Shown: one piece after another, positions 42,661-54,321 of the stretch
Layout of the letters: each line of letters begins with the position of its first letter
Numbering within the stretch: position 1 is the first letter of the stretch
NCBI GenBank assembly: GCA_964017195.1
Contig: OZ024898.1
Coordinates: 16,608,475-16,672,474 of the forward strand
From: Siderastrea radians
Taxonomy: Eukaryota > Cnidaria > Anthozoa > Scleractinia > Rhizangiidae
Length of the DNA: 64,000 nt
Reading direction: 5' to 3'
The notes under the pieces: model-generated
The model's database searches: none
What the model was told of the DNA's origin: nothing
The model's input: only the letters and a program-made list of their open reading frames with translations
Made by a program: the position numbers and the translations under genes

Positions 42661-45600
42661 TCTCATTTTCTCACTGGGCGCACCACTTTTTAGCAATTTT
42701 CAACAAAGTACCTCAGTTTGTCCAAAACAGCGTTTTCAGCCCGAGATCAGCACGTATTGTCAATTTTGCACTGGGTGCACCACTGTTTAACTCCATTCAG
42801 CAAAGTGCACGAGTTTGTCCAAAGAGCAAAACAGTGTTATTAGCCCGAGATCAGCACGTTTTATCATTTTCGCACTGTGCACACCACTTATTAGCGATTT
42901 TCAGCAAAGTGCACGAGTTTGTCCAAAGAGCAAAACAGCGTTATTAGCCCGAGATCAGTACGTTTTATTATTTTGGCACTGTGCACACCACTTAGGAGCA
43001 ATTTTCAGCAAAGTACACTATTTTTTGCAAAATAGCGTTTTCAGCCCCTAGTTCAGCATGCTTTGTCATTTTCACGCTGGGCACACTATGAGTTTGTACA
43101 AAACAGCGTTTTCAGCGTTTTCAGCCCGAACTGAGCACGCTTTTGTCATTTTCGCATTGGGCCCACCACTTTTTTGCTCTTTTCACCAAAGTGCACGAGT
43201 TTGTACAAAACAGCGTTTTAAGCCCGAGATCAGCACATACTGTCATTTTTGCACTGGGTGCACCAATTTTTAACTCTTTTCAGCACAGTGCACGAGTTAG
43301 TCCAAAGAGCAAAACAGCGTTTTCTTCCCGACATCAGCACGTTTTGTCATTTTCGCACTGGGCGCACCACTTTTTTTGAATTTTTAGCAAAGTGCACGAG
43401 TTTGTCCAAAGAGCAAAACAGCGTTATTAGCCCGAGATCAGTACGTTTTATTATTTTGGCACTGTGCACACCACTTAGGAGCAATTTTCAGCAAAGTACA
43501 CTATTTTTTGCAAAATAGCGTTTTCAGCCCCTAGTTCAGCATGCTTTGTCATTTTCACTCTGGGCACACCACTTCTTATCGTTTTCAGCAAAGTGCATGA
43601 GTTTGTCCTAATTAGCGTTTTTATTTCGAGATTACCACGTTTTAACATTTTTGCACTGTGCGGACCACTTTTTAGCGATTTTCAGCAAAAGGGCATCAGT
43701 TTGTTCAAAACAGCGTTTTCTGCCCGAGATCATCACGTTTCCTCACTTTCGCACTGGGTGCACCACTTTTAAGCGAGTGCACGAGTTTGTCCAAAACAGC
43801 GTTTTCAGACCTAGATCAGCATGTTTTGTCATTTTCACTCTGGGCACACCACTTCTTATCGTTTTTAGCAAAGTGTATATGAGTTTGTTTAAAACAGCGT
43901 TTTCAGACCGAGATCAGCACGTACTTTCATTTTTGCACTGGGTGCACCAATTTTAACTCTTTTCAGCTAAGCGCATGAGTTTGTACAAAACATCGTTTTC
44001 AGCCCGAGATCAGCACGTTTTGTTATTTTCGCACTGGGCACACCATCTCTTAGCGTTTTCAGCAAAGTGTATGGGTTGGTTTAAAACAGCGTTTTCAGAC
44101 CGAGATCAGCACGTACTGTCATTTTTGCACTGGGTGCACCACTTTTTAACTCTTTTCAGCTAAGTGCATGAGTTTGTAGAAAACAGCCTTTTCAGTCCTA
44201 GATCAGCATGTTTTGTCATTTTCGCTCTGGGCACTCCACTTCTCAACGTTTTCAGCAAAGTGCACGAGTTTGTAGGAAACAGAATTTTTCAGCCCGAGAT
44301 CAGCACGTTTTGTCATTTTCGCACTGGGCATATCCATTTTAAGCGTTCTCAGCAAAGTGTATGAGTTTGTACGAAACAGAAGTTTTCACCCCGAGATCAG
44401 CATGTTTTGTCATTTTCACTCTGGACACAACAATTCTTAGCGCTTTAAGCAAAGTGCACGAGTTTGTATAAAACAGCGTTTTTCAGCCGGAGAGCAGCAC
44501 GTTTTATCATTTTCGCACTATGCACACCACTTCTTAACGTTTTCAGCAAAGTGCATGAGTTTGCACAAAACAGCGTTTTCAGCCGAAGATGAGCACGTTT
44601 TAACATTTTCGCACTGGGCGGGCTACTTTTTAGCGATTTTCAGCAAAGTGCATCAGTTTGTCCAAAACAGCGTTTACAGCCCGAGATCAGCACCTTTCCT
44701 CATTTTTGCACTGGGGAGCCACTTTTAAGCGATTTTTAGTAAGTGCACGAGTTTGTACAAAACAGCGTTTTTAGCCCAAGATGAGTACGTTTCGTCATTT
44801 TTGCACTGGGTGGAACACGTTTTAGCTTTTTTCAGCAAAGTGCACGAGTTTGTACAAAACAGCGTTTTCAGATCTAGATCAGCATGTTTTCTCATTTTCG
44901 CTATGGGCACTCCACTTCTTAACGTTTTTAGCAGAGTGCATGAGTTTGAACAAAACAGCTCTGTCAGCCCGATATGAGCACGCTTTTGTCCTTTTCGCAT
45001 CGTGCCCACCACTTTTTAGCGCTTTCCTGCAAAGCGCACGAGTTTGTACAAAACAGCGTTTTTAGCCCAAGATTAGCACGTTGTGTTATTTTCGCACTGA
45101 GTGCAACACGTTTTAGCTTTTTTCAGCAAAGTACACGAGTTTGTACAAAACAGCGTTTTCAGCCCAAGATCAGCACTTTTTGTTATATTTGCACTGGGTG
45201 CAACACGTTTTAGCTTTTTTCAGCAAAGTGCACGAGTTTGTACAAAACAGTGTTTTCAGCCCGAGATCACCACATACTGTCATTTTTGCACTGGGTGCAC
45301 CACTTTTTAACTCTTTTCAGCAAAGTGTATGAGTTTGTACAAAACAGCGTTTTCAGCCCTAGATCAGCGTGTTTTGTCATTTGCGCTGTGGGCACTCCAC
45401 TTCTTATCAATTTTTAGCAAAGTGCATGAGTTTGTCCAAAGAGCAAATCAGCGTTTTTAGCCCGAGATCAGTACGTTTTATTATTTGGCACTGTGCACAC
45501 CACTTATTAGCGATTTTCAGCAAAGTGCACTATTTTGTAAAAAATAGCGTTTTCAGCCCCTAGTTCAGCATGCTTTGTCATTTTCAGTCTGGGCACACCA

Positions 45601-46639
45601 ATTCTTATCGTTTTAAGCAAGGTGCATGAGTTTCTCCAAATTAGCGTTTTTATTTCGAGATCAGCACGTCTTAACATTTTTTCATTTTGTCATTTTCCCA
45701 CTGGGTGCAACACGTTTTAGCTTTTTTCAGCAAAGTGCACGAGTTTGTACAAAACAGCGTTTTCAGCCCTAGATCAGCAGGTTTTGTAATTTTCGCTCGG
45801 GGCACTCCACTTCTTAACGTTTTCAGCAAAGTGGATAGGTTTGCACAAAACAGTGTTTTCAGCCCGAGATCAGCACGTTTAATCATTGTCCCACTGGTCG
45901 CACCAATCTTAAGCGATTTTTAGTAAGTTCACGACTTTGTACAAAACAGCGTTTTCAGTCAAAGATCAGCACGTTTTGTTATATTTGCACTGGGTTCAAC
46001 ACCTTTTACCTTTTTTCAGCAAAGTGCACGAGTTTGTACAAAACAGTGTTTTCATCCCGAGATCAGCAGGTTCTGTCATTTTTGCACTGGGTGCACCACT
46101 TTTTAACTCTTCAGCAAAGTGCATGAGTTTGTACAAAACAGCGTTTTAAGCCCTAAGTCAGCATGTTTTGTCATTTTCGCATCGGGCCCACCACTTTTTA
46201 GTGATTTTCAACAAAGTACCTCAGTTTGTCCAAAACTTTTAAGCTTTTTTCACAAAACTGCACGAGTTTGTACAAAACAGCGTTTTCAGCTCAAGATCAG
46301 CACGTTTTGTCATTTTAATACTGGGCGTACCACTTTTTACACTTTTCAGCAAAGCGCACCACTTTGTACAAAGCAGTCTCTTCACCCGCGATCAGAACCT
46401 TCTGTCATTTTCGCACTTGGCTCACTAGTTTTAGCCATTTTTAGCAAAGTGCACGAGTTTCTGCGAAACAGAATTTTCAGCCCGAGATCAGCATGTTTTT
46501 TTCATTTTCGCACTGGGCGCACCACTTCTTTGGACTTTCAACAAAGTGCACGAGTTTGTAGCAACCAGCGTTTTCAGCCCGAGATAAGCACATTTTGTCA
46601 TTTTTGCACTGGGCGCACCACTTCTTAGACCCTCTTCTA

Positions 46640-46940
46640 GAGCTCGGACTGAATGAGGTTGGCCCACAAAATTATCGGTGTGTCTTAATCGCGTGTGAAA
46701 ATAACGTTCGTGCACTCCCATTTTTTCACTGCACGGGTTCACATAGGAGTGAATATCAGATTCAAAGGCTCCGGGAGTTTGAGGATGAACTTCACGTCTC
46801 TTTTTTTGAAGAAGTTGACTTTCAAAGGCCAGCTTGCATTCAAATCCATTCATGATGTCAGTGCTTAACACATCTTTCCTAATTTCTTGTCCAAGAGCGT
46901 CCATAGCATTCTTCATCGTCATTTTGTCCTTCTTTTTCAT
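46640..46940 (-). pseudogene. polB: family B DNA polymerase N-terminus, fragment D
   Basis: The minus-strand frame from 46940 starts MKKKDKMTMKNAMDALGQE and reaches KMGVHERYFHTRLRHTDNFV and VRALEEGL. The last part aligns with the copy A polymerase region at about 10.42-10.31 kb (RERHFNTRLRQTGNYV). It is open but cut at 46630 by the satellite, so no catalytic domain remains here. It is divergent to the gene at 47228 and likely shared a promoter region with it. Confidence 0.6.
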
Positions 46941-47179
46941 CTTGGCCTTGTAGCAAACACAAGACTTTCTTGCGTGATAAACCTCTTAGACCTGCTGCGT
47001 CTTTTACTTCTTCTCGTGGCATCGTAGTTCATTTTCACAGAACTGAAGCATGTTGCGCCTTTTATGAAAAAACGAGAGTAACGTGCCTTTTGTCTGAGAA
47101 GCAATCAGTTTCGGGGGAAACGTTACAGGTACTGCTTCCCCTTTCCCTTTTTCCTCAGAATCCTTTACGATGGAAGGGG

Positions 47180-47188
47180 TATAAAAAC
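47180..47188 (+). promoter_or_regulatory. TATA box TATAAAAAC before 47228 gene
   Basis: TATAAAAAC lies 48 bp before the first ATG of the intact ORF, with a TCA-containing initiator-like site (GGCTCAGTCAC) about 30 bp downstream. Spacing is right for a eukaryotic or viral Pol II promoter. Confidence 0.5.
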
Positions 47189-47227
47189 CGAAAGTACCCT
47201 TGCCATAGGCTCAGTCACGAAGTCAAG

Positions 47228-47701
47228 ATGATGCAGAGACCGAGGAAACCTTTGCAAGATCTGAGTAGTTTCATAAACGTTTCATATAAGATAAAGAGGG
47301 TAGAATTAGACGAGGAGTGGCAAGCGGGCGTCCTCTGGTTTCGTAGTCATCTCAAGTTGGACGTAGACCAAGAGAACGCCCGTCTGTTTGTCAGATTTTA
47401 CTGGAGCGTGCTGGATGCGAACAGGAATGCCTTCCCGCGCAGACGCCAGAAGAAGGTTCTGGGAGAGATGTTGAAGAGTGAGATCGTGCCTTACGTTTAT
47501 AAGAACAAGGTGGGGCGTTTGGACCACTCGTGCAGGTCGACTTCCATGGAGAACTTTGAAGCACTCGACTATTACCTGCAAATCAAGATTGCCAAGTTTC
47601 ATGGCAGTTGGCGTTTCCAGGCGATGGTCGAGTGTTACCAGAACATCAAGGAGGACCGAAAAGATAAGAATCGTTTGAATGAACATTTGACTTTTTATTG
47701 A
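47228..47701 (+). CDS. intact unknown protein, 157 residues, fragment D
   Basis: ATG 47228 (followed at once by a second ATG) opens 157 codons. An upstream in-frame extension to 46970 exists but crosses the TATA box, so it is not used. The sequence is charged and mixed alpha/beta in character: VELDEEWQAGVLWFRSHLKL, ARLFVRFYWSVLDANRN, SEIVPYVYKNKVGRLDHSC, MENFEALDYYLQIKIAKFHG. No family is recognised. It is placed divergently from a polymerase N-terminus, as accessory genes are in adinto-like elements. G+C is clearly higher than the satellite and neighbours, and the frame is unbroken in a region where all else is decayed. Confidence 0.6.
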   Translation: MMQRPRKPLQDLSSFINVSYKIKRVELDEEWQAGVLWFRSHLKLDVDQENARLFVRFYWSVLDANRNAFPRRRQKKVLGEMLKSEIVPYVYKNKVGRLDHSCRSTSMENFEALDYYLQIKIAKFHGSWRFQAMVECYQNIKEDRKDKNRLNEHLTFY

Positions 47702-48001
47702 TTCGATTTGTTAGACAAGACCTGGGAGTCAAGAAGGAAAGAGACATCCTGTCCGTGTCTTGCCACGCAACCTTAGCGGGTTCTAAGCGTTCCTCTTTTT
47801 TGCCTTTTTACACTATAAACGGCTTTTTTAAAAGGATGACTCAAACGTAACGCTCATGGGAACCACATCTTCTTCAGCACAAAGTGGTTCTTTTTGAATT
47901 AAGTACCTATGTCTTCACAAGAGCTGACTTGTTTAATTTTTTGCACAATTGCATTTCTTCCAACATGACTCGCGTGTCTTCTTTATCGTCAGGGAAACGA
48001 A
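47702..48001. other. gene-free spacer after 47228 gene
   Basis: No gene. A TATAAAC-like motif is present near 47814 and a short frame begins at 47884, without support. Confidence 0.4.
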
Positions 48002-48460
48002 AAGTGCGCTTGGGTAGGGCTTTGATTTCTTGTTGGTGTCCGCGTCAATGTGTCGGGAAAAAATCGGAGCACTGCTTTGGTGGACAGTGGGTAATGATAC
48101 GAACGGTACTAGATTTGAGTGGGAATGTAGAACACAATTACATCTAAACTTTTTTCCAGGGCCTTTTCGACTGTCTATCGAGAGCCCGTTTTAAGACGTT
48201 TGGCGTCGTTTCTCAAAGGACTCGAGCATTTTCTATAATCCAGTAATTGCTCTGCAATAATTGACGCACGTTATTAATTCCAGTTATGATTTGCACTTGC
48301 ATACCAAAACACACCCATTTCTTCGGATACTTCATCCGTTTGGTTAGCACTTCCCGTGCTTCCGTGCTTAAGGCTCTTAGCCCACCTGCGGCCTCAGGCC
48401 GTACTCAAGACCTCTGGCACAGTTTTTCTCAATACGGACCTCCCGGCCGGCAAATAATAT
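48002..48460 (+). other. left segment of copy C, homologous to 15.24-15.62 kb
   Basis: It matches copy B from its left limit. After about 48385 it diverges into GGCCTCAGGCCG and CTCCCGGCCGG, a GC-rich dispersed-repeat tail, and a short (AT)n. The capsid remnant of copy B is absent here (deletion). Confidence 0.55.
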
Positions 48461-48465
48461 ATATA

Positions 48466-48740
48466 TCTGTGAAGTCATAGATAGTTACGTTAACCTTGGA
48501 AACGTAAGCAACTCCCTTCAGAGCCTGGAAGTATGTGGTGACCAATGCAAAGTCCCTGCAAGCCATCATCAGTAAGAGTTGTGGCAATTACACTTTGCTC
48601 TATTTAAATCCCAATGCCCGTGCACGCACGGTAGAAGAATTTTTGACCTAATTTCACCACACCATTCTATAACAGTGACGCCCAAGCCGGTCAGATGGTC
48701 AAAGAATTGATTTGTAATGAGTGATTATCCTTAACATTGT
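48466..48740 (+). pseudogene. adenain-type protease remnant, copy C
   Basis: Starts at ICEVIDSYVNL and keeps the catalytic Cys context KSCGNYTLLYLNP, better than copy B, then TVEEFLT. The N-terminal half with the catalytic His is deleted. Followed by AATAAAA as in the other copies. Confidence 0.6.
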
Positions 48741-48779
48741 TGTTAATAAAAATAAAAGAAAATAGTCCGTGTTCTCCTT

Positions 48780-48915
48780 TTTGTGTAGGTGTAGAGAGTC
48801 TTAACAAGAGCCTTTCGCTTTCACACCCTGTCCAGTATTGTAGTGGTGGGTCCTTCCGCCAATGTTTAGATTTGCTTTGAAAAGATCATGGGAGACAACT
48901 ACCATTCCATGCCTC

Positions 48916-48916
<1 letters not shown>
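48780..48916 (+). pseudogene. ATPase/YFREL gene remnant left of the (AG)n tract, copy C
   Basis: Same fused remnant as 17040-17171: a pre-P-loop fragment, then CFEKI-like sequence, ending in CCATGCCTCT. The gene resumes about 4 kb downstream at 52938. Confidence 0.5.
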
Positions 48917-48952
<36 letters not shown>

Positions 48953-51900
48953 AGAGGAAAGGGCGCTTTTGTAACGAAAAAAGGGAACTTTTGTAACGTC
49001 GGGAACTTTTGTAACGATTAATGGGGAACTTTTGTAACGACAGGGAACTTTGGTGACGGCAAGGAACTTTTGTAACGAAGAAACAGGGAACTTTAGTAAC
49101 GAGTGTAGAGACAGTGTCGCACAGTCACCTCTTTTTTCAACCTAGAAAAATGGAGATTGTTCCAATAGTCAAATCTCTTTGTTGATTTCGTCAAAATACA
49201 TAGTTACAACCTTCTGTTGACGATTTCTTAACAAAACTAGCTGGATCACGTTCAGCGTCCGCACGGAATTTAAGTAGCAAAATTTCACACGTCTGTCCGC
49301 ACTAATTACCAACCATTTTTTTTTATTTTTGCCAAAAATATGACAAATGTTTTTCCATGCAGGCAGAGTTCATATGCATAATACATACTAAGGAGCTCTA
49401 TCCCTTTTCCGGACAAAAAAATTCCAATCTTTTTCCAGGTCGGATAACCTGAAATGACTGGTATACTGCACTTAGTTGAAACTGCGACCACGACATCTGT
49501 TGGAACTCAACGAACAGATAAACCCTCAATTTAAACTATATTTTATTCAATTTTTGGCTCTAAAAGCAAGATGCAATGAACAGTCATTTTAGATAAGAAA
49601 CGAACCGTCTTGGTCCAACAAATGTAGTGTTGTTATACAAAAATCAAAAACTGAAAATAAATAAAATTAAAGGGTTTGGGTTGTTATAAGAATTTAAAGA
49701 ACATCATATAATTAGTAAACATAAAGAACAAGCGAGCTGGTTTAGGTATCGCTAGGTGTCAGTGGATTCTGTGGAAGGGAGAAAGCCTTCTGACATGCCA
49801 TGAAAAACAATACAACACTTAAGAAAAGGCAAGACCAAGAAGTGAAATTTAAGATTTGTGATTGTTACGGGCCGGTGTTAGGTTGGAAAAGAAATAACAC
49901 AAACGTCTACCTGTGTTTTCTATCTCACACAAACTGTATCTAAGACAGGCGTCGTTTCTGTATAAAAATGTTTGAACGGTCTAGCTCCTGTGTACTTCCA
50001 GAGCTTGTTTACCTTGAGGTGTAGTATTCACAGCCTTAACACCTGGCGTAATAATTAGTCGCAGGTCCCAAGTGCAAGGTTGCCCTCGCACAAGATGCCT
50101 CGCAATTTGATTTATGCGCACGTTAGTTTTTTTTTCATTTTTTATGTAAATCAAATTTTTCTTATTACAATTTTAACTTTTTTCTTCACTGTAGTTATAA
50201 CTTATTACTGTCTAGAAACGTTGCAAATTGGTTTTCAAAATCCTCAGGAGAAAATCAATAAATGTACTTGTAATTTTATTCTATCCCGCGTTCGGGTAAG
50301 GCAGTATTCACCTTGCGCTCTTATTGCGTAGGCCCACAAATTGCTATGGAACTTCAACGTTCATGTGGCATAAAATAGACGTTTATCCAATCTCAACGAC
50401 GCTTTTCATCGCAGCAACCTGTTAATTCAAGAGATGAAGGATAAGAGACTTCTGGGAATTTATGGCCAGCTAACAAGTAGTGGCTCCTTTAAGGTTCTTA
50501 AGTGACTTTCCTTGGTAATTTGTAACTAATCACTTCCCTACCCTGCGTGTAGCTAAATAGGCAAGGACTTTTCTTGGTCGCCTATGTAACGGTATACACC
50601 GGGTAACAGTCTTACAGCTGACGGCTTTAAACCCTATTTAGCTTGGGAGGTGGGGAGATATGACGTCACAAGTAACAGGAGCAGGTGGTCAGGCCGTTTT
50701 TGAGTAAAAATGCGTGTTGTTAGGTGATAAAAGATAAAGAAGCAAAGTGCTTAATTATGTCATATTCTACTTGTCTAACATTAAAAATGTCAATTTCCGC
50801 CTTTTTATGAGAACTTCTACAATACTAGATGGTGGCGTCAAAGGCCCCCAGCAGCGCCACAACCCTATGTAGAGCACACCACAGACTAAAGGCAAAATCT
50901 TTTCAAAACATGGTAACATATAAGAAAGCCAAGAGGGGTTCCATCACCGCCTCCTCCCATTGTACTACTCTGGGGGTATGACTTTTCCCGTGCGTCCGAG
51001 GGTCAGGACTTCGCTCGAAAAAAGCTTCAGCTAAAGGGGCAGAAAAGGAAAATTTTAAACTTAATTGTGCTATATGTTACATTTTAAGATCATTTTGATC
51101 ATTCATTTATTGGTTTGAATTACTTTTAGGCCAATTTTGGTGGTTTTCAGAGGTTTTGACAAAAACATGAAATCTTAGATGACAGATTCAAGATGGCCAC
51201 CATTTTGGCAATAATGACGTAATACTCACATCATGTGACGTCATCAGGTCATGTTGCGAACTTCAAAAGAAAGATTTTTGGACGTGCTATCGAAGTTTCG
51301 TTGTCGTAGCTAAAACTTTCTTGGAGTTAAGAAGGCGGCATTTTGTGCCTCCTCCAACCTCGGGAACATAAAAAGCCCAAGCTGAATAAGATTAAGAGTG
51401 GACCCTGTGACAGTTAAAAATGGAATTTTTAGCAACTTTTAACTGTTACTGCCGTTTATTTGAACAGATGATATTGAATGGCGCGAAATAATTTGAAAAT
51501 ATCGTTCACCACTACAATGTACATAAATAGTTAAAAAAAATTAAAGCCACTGACATTAAGACCCCATTTGGAACCTCTAGCTAATTAAGCGCAATAATAT
51601 ACAAAGATATCAATCAAGGATAAGTTAAAAACATTAAAAAAGTCAAATGACAGCAGAGAAGTATGTACAAAGTTTCCTGCAGACCAGTAAATAGTTTAAA
51701 AGGTTGTCCTAACTTTGCACTACAAATCAGACCGCGTAAAGGCTTGAACTACAAGTTTAGTGGGTGATACTCAATCATCATCATCTTGTTTATCATTCTT
51801 TTGTTCATCTTCTTTTTACTTGAAGTAAAAGGTACACGTTCTTCATAAATACTTTTGCTACTAAATGCACTCTTCTGCAATATTTTTATTTGAAGTTGTC

Positions 51901-52909
51901 CCGGAGCTACGCCCTCTTCCTTGTACGACAAAACGATGGTTGTCTCGGGTACTGTATAAAACTTCACCGTTTTGTGCATTGCTTTGAAATGTTTTTAAGC
52001 AACAGAATAGCTCACAGGCAGTCAGTTGTATATTACACAATTAGTATTACTCGTTTTTACTATAATTCAGCGATACATTGAGTCGTATATAGAATTCCTG
52101 CAACCATACACCCTTACCGCCATTACCGCGAAAAGCGCCGAAGTACAATAAATACAATAAATAGCCACAGCCCTAACTCCTCTTCCTTTCTTAGGGCAAA
52201 GTTCAATTTTTGGTCAACTATTTCTGTCATACTAAAGTTTAATTTGATTGCATTAAACTTCACAATCTCTCGAGAAAGTATTGTGAAACCACCGTCTGGA
52301 ACTTCTAGCAAATAGGGAACTTTCGTAACAACGCCACTTTTTTGACGATAGTAACTTGAAATCTCCATAAAAAAATAAGGATTTATCCGATTCACTCCAA
52401 GTTTTCTTTGTTGCATTGGCAAAAGATAACTTCAACTTTCCTTGAAATTATAGCGCGATTGACTGAGTTAAATTGTCAAACTCATTTGTTCAAATTCGTG
52501 ATGTAAAAAACGGGCTTTTTCCGAACCGTGATTCTTCTCATGGACATGAAAAGTCAAACACATAAACGTCAGATTTTTATGAGCCAAAACAACTCAGATT
52601 TAAAGTGTTGTGGTAATTGAGAGAATCGTTTGGCGCATAAATGGTAAGGCAATAGCTACAATTTAGCACAGAAATGGATTTTGTCGCATTTAAACAAACA
52701 GTTACCACAACATAGGGCACTTTTGTAACCTCTTGAGGACATATCAGGGCCAAATACATGCAGATTTGTGTGGTATTAACTGACTACTTGCATACAGTGG
52801 GTTTACAGCAGTAAGTATTCCCATGATTTTATTTTTTCTTCTGCAAAGATCTAAGCATAGCTATCATCAAGAGAGGTAAAAGTTACACAAGTGCCTGACT
52901 TTTCTTCTG

Positions 52910-52937
<28 letters not shown>
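48917..52937 (+). mobile_element. about 4-kb insertion bracketed by (AG)n inside copy C
   Basis: An (AG)n run at 48917-48951 and another at about 52912-52937 flank DNA absent from copy B, where a single (AG)n tract is present. The left end holds seven copies of GGGAACTTTTGTAACG or close variants in 140 bp. Two diverged copies in the same orientation lie near the right end (about 52315 and 52713). The interior is AT-rich with no credible transposase; minus-strand frames near 52.1-52.75 kb are short. It may be a non-autonomous transposon with subterminal repeats. Confidence 0.5.
48961..49101 (+). repeat. seven-copy 16-bp repeat GGGAACTTTTGTAACG
   Basis: Copies start at about 48961, 48983, 49000, 49024, 49043, 49062 and 49086, at 17-24 bp spacing, with one or two changes each. 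Read on the other strand the unit can encode VTKVP, which occurs once each in two minus-strand frames near 52.3 and 52.7 kb. Confidence 0.8.
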
Positions 52938-52940
<3 letters not shown>

Positions 52941-53075
52941 TGGTTCAATATCGCCGAGGAAAAACCACTCAACAGGCCATTCGCAAGTACAATGAACCCT
53001 ATTTTCGTGAACTAATTTGGACCCTGGAAGATCGAGCACGGCAGATGATGATGGTACTTGACGTCCTCCACAAGC
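52938..53075 (+). pseudogene. YFREL protein remnant, copy C
   Basis: IRKYNEPYFRELIWTLEDRA and RQMMMVLDVLHKL match the C-terminal half of the small protein at 3769-4101. The frame is open longer than in copy B but lacks the N-terminus. Confidence 0.6.
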
Positions 53076-53470
53076 TTACCCAAGCGTCTCATCGTTTCAC
53101 CTGCAGGAGTAGGCCCCATGTCCAATCGTGTCGCCCCCGCCACCATGCAAGAGAACCTGGAAGACCCAGCTCACATTGACGAAGCCTGGGATTAAGTGGA
53201 AGTGGGAGACATGACAAGATATTCGGCATCCCTCCCCTCAGCACCCACTGGCATAGGAGCGGTTTCCCCTGCTGGGGTTGGCACCCCTTCCGGTGGGTTT
53301 TTGAACCCCTTCCACGGGATCAAGCACCCTCTCTTCAGGTGCCTGGATCTCATCAGAAAGCTGAGACAGGGGGAGTCCTTGACTTTCTTCAGGAGCCTGA
53401 ATCCCACAAACCCCATATTTGGGTAGTCCATTTCTTTCACCAAGAAGAAAAAGGAGCTAGTACACTACGT
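53076..53470. other. conserved non-assigned segment of copy C
   Basis: Collinear with 17.34-17.67 kb. Open frames on both strands (minus 53443-53192, plus 53196-53426) are rich in Pro, Gly and Ala and lack any recognised motif. It includes about 60 bp not present in copy B. Confidence 0.3.
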
Positions 53471-53782
53471 TCAAAAAAGGTGTGTATCCAGATAATGTTT
53501 AGTTAACCATTGCCAAAATAGATAGCATTCCACCAGAGAACAGTGGGTATGTGCGTGCAGATGGTGACCATAAACGAATCCTACGTTTCCACCAATCAGC
53601 AACAGCTCATTGGCTTTGGGACAACCAAACTCTTTCAAATCCACACAGGGAATGTTCAGTTTGTTCAACAGATCCTTTTCAATGTGACCTCCTTTGTAGA
53701 CCACGATATACTGTTGTCTCCTTCGCCTCTGCTCATACAACGTGCTCACAAACATTTGCAAGTAAATGGGAGGGTCTGCCAT
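53471..53782 (-). CDS. conserved minus-strand nuclease-like gene, copy C
   Basis: Encodes 103 residues, the counterpart of 17669-17980. The same motifs are kept (YKGGHIEKDLLNKLN, CVDLKEFGCPKANELL, THCSLVECYL). Differences from copy B are mostly single residues, so the frame has survived in both copies. The start MADPPIYLQMF is shared. Possible upstream exon at 54128-53867. Confidence 0.45.
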   Translation of the reverse strand: MADPPIYLQMFVSTLYEQRRRRQQYIVVYKGGHIEKDLLNKLNIPCVDLKEFGCPKANELLLIGGNVGFVYGHHLHAHTHCSLVECYLFWQWLTKHYLDTHLF

Positions 53783-53866
53783 TTTCCAGGAGCGAGCATG
53801 AAAGGGGAGAGCATGGACTCCAGCGTCGCATAGCTCACGATTCTCTCGTCTTTATCAGACAAACTC

Positions 53867-54128
53867 TCATAAATTCAAACTGTAAACTGGATCGTCCACC
53901 CTGCAGGTCGCACTGTCCAACTTCACGGGCCAAAAATTGTGTCCACAGAAAACCCATCCATTACTAAAATCAAACAAATAGGTCGCTGGGTCGCAAGTGG
54001 GGCTACACATGACAGGGAATCGGTAAACATGTGGCGTAGGCTCCGCAAGAGAGAGAAGGGAGTCAACCGTAATCCCCACTTTTCTTGACCACACAAATGA
54101 CAGCATTCATATTGCCTTGAAACAATAG
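53867..54128 (-). pseudogene. probable 5' portion of the nuclease-like gene, copy C
   Basis: The frame from 54128 (MAIVSRQYECCHLCGQEK) and a second frame (GWVFCGHNFWPVKLDSAT, ending at 53867) overlap. The counterpart of 18062-18350 in copy B. Confidence 0.35.
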
Positions 54129-54321
54129 CCATTTTCACCTTTCCTGGTTGGTCACCACTCGGTCCATTTTATTCGCATCCAAATAACATGGCCTGCAACG
54201 AGTGCTGGAAAAATAAGGAGGGAGAGGGTTACCCTTGTATTTTTTCAAAACAAAAACAAGAGACGCCGAACCTTTAGAAAAAAGAGCGACTCGGTGGCAT
54301 CCTTTCACTCTTACTGGTAAC

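Larger units (their letters stand above)
24775..46630. repeat. satellite array, monomer about 97 bp, about 22 kb
   Basis: About 225 monomers. A typical unit runs from GCACGTTTTGTCATTTTCGC through ACTGGGCGCACCAC, TTTTTAGCGATTTTCAGCAA, AGTGCACGAGTTTGTACAAA to ACAGCGTTTTCAGCCCGAGA. Monomers differ by 5-20% except in the higher-order region. Because 97 is not a multiple of 3, frames rotate and many chance ORFs of 60-219 codons appear on both strands; none has any other sign of being a gene. The array begins about 400 bp after the copy B polymerase remnant and ends abruptly at polymerase sequence of fragment D. Confidence 0.95.

Noticed and set aside
24775..46630. Dozens of repeated ORFs (60-219 codons) on both strands, some with identical 152- or 103-codon copies
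   Set aside because: They are frame rotations of the 97-bp satellite monomer; identical copies follow from the higher-order repeat, and there are no promoters, domains or codon bias.
24775..46630. CRISPR-like array because of regular repeats
   Set aside because: Monomers are contiguous without unique spacers, the setting is eukaryotic, and there are no cas genes.
24775..46630. CENP-B box in the satellite monomer
   Set aside because: I looked for a TTCG....A..CGGG-type core and did not find it in the consensus.
49306..51979. Short ORFs inside the 4-kb insertion
   Set aside because: AT-rich, 60-83 codons, no motif or conservation that can be tested here.
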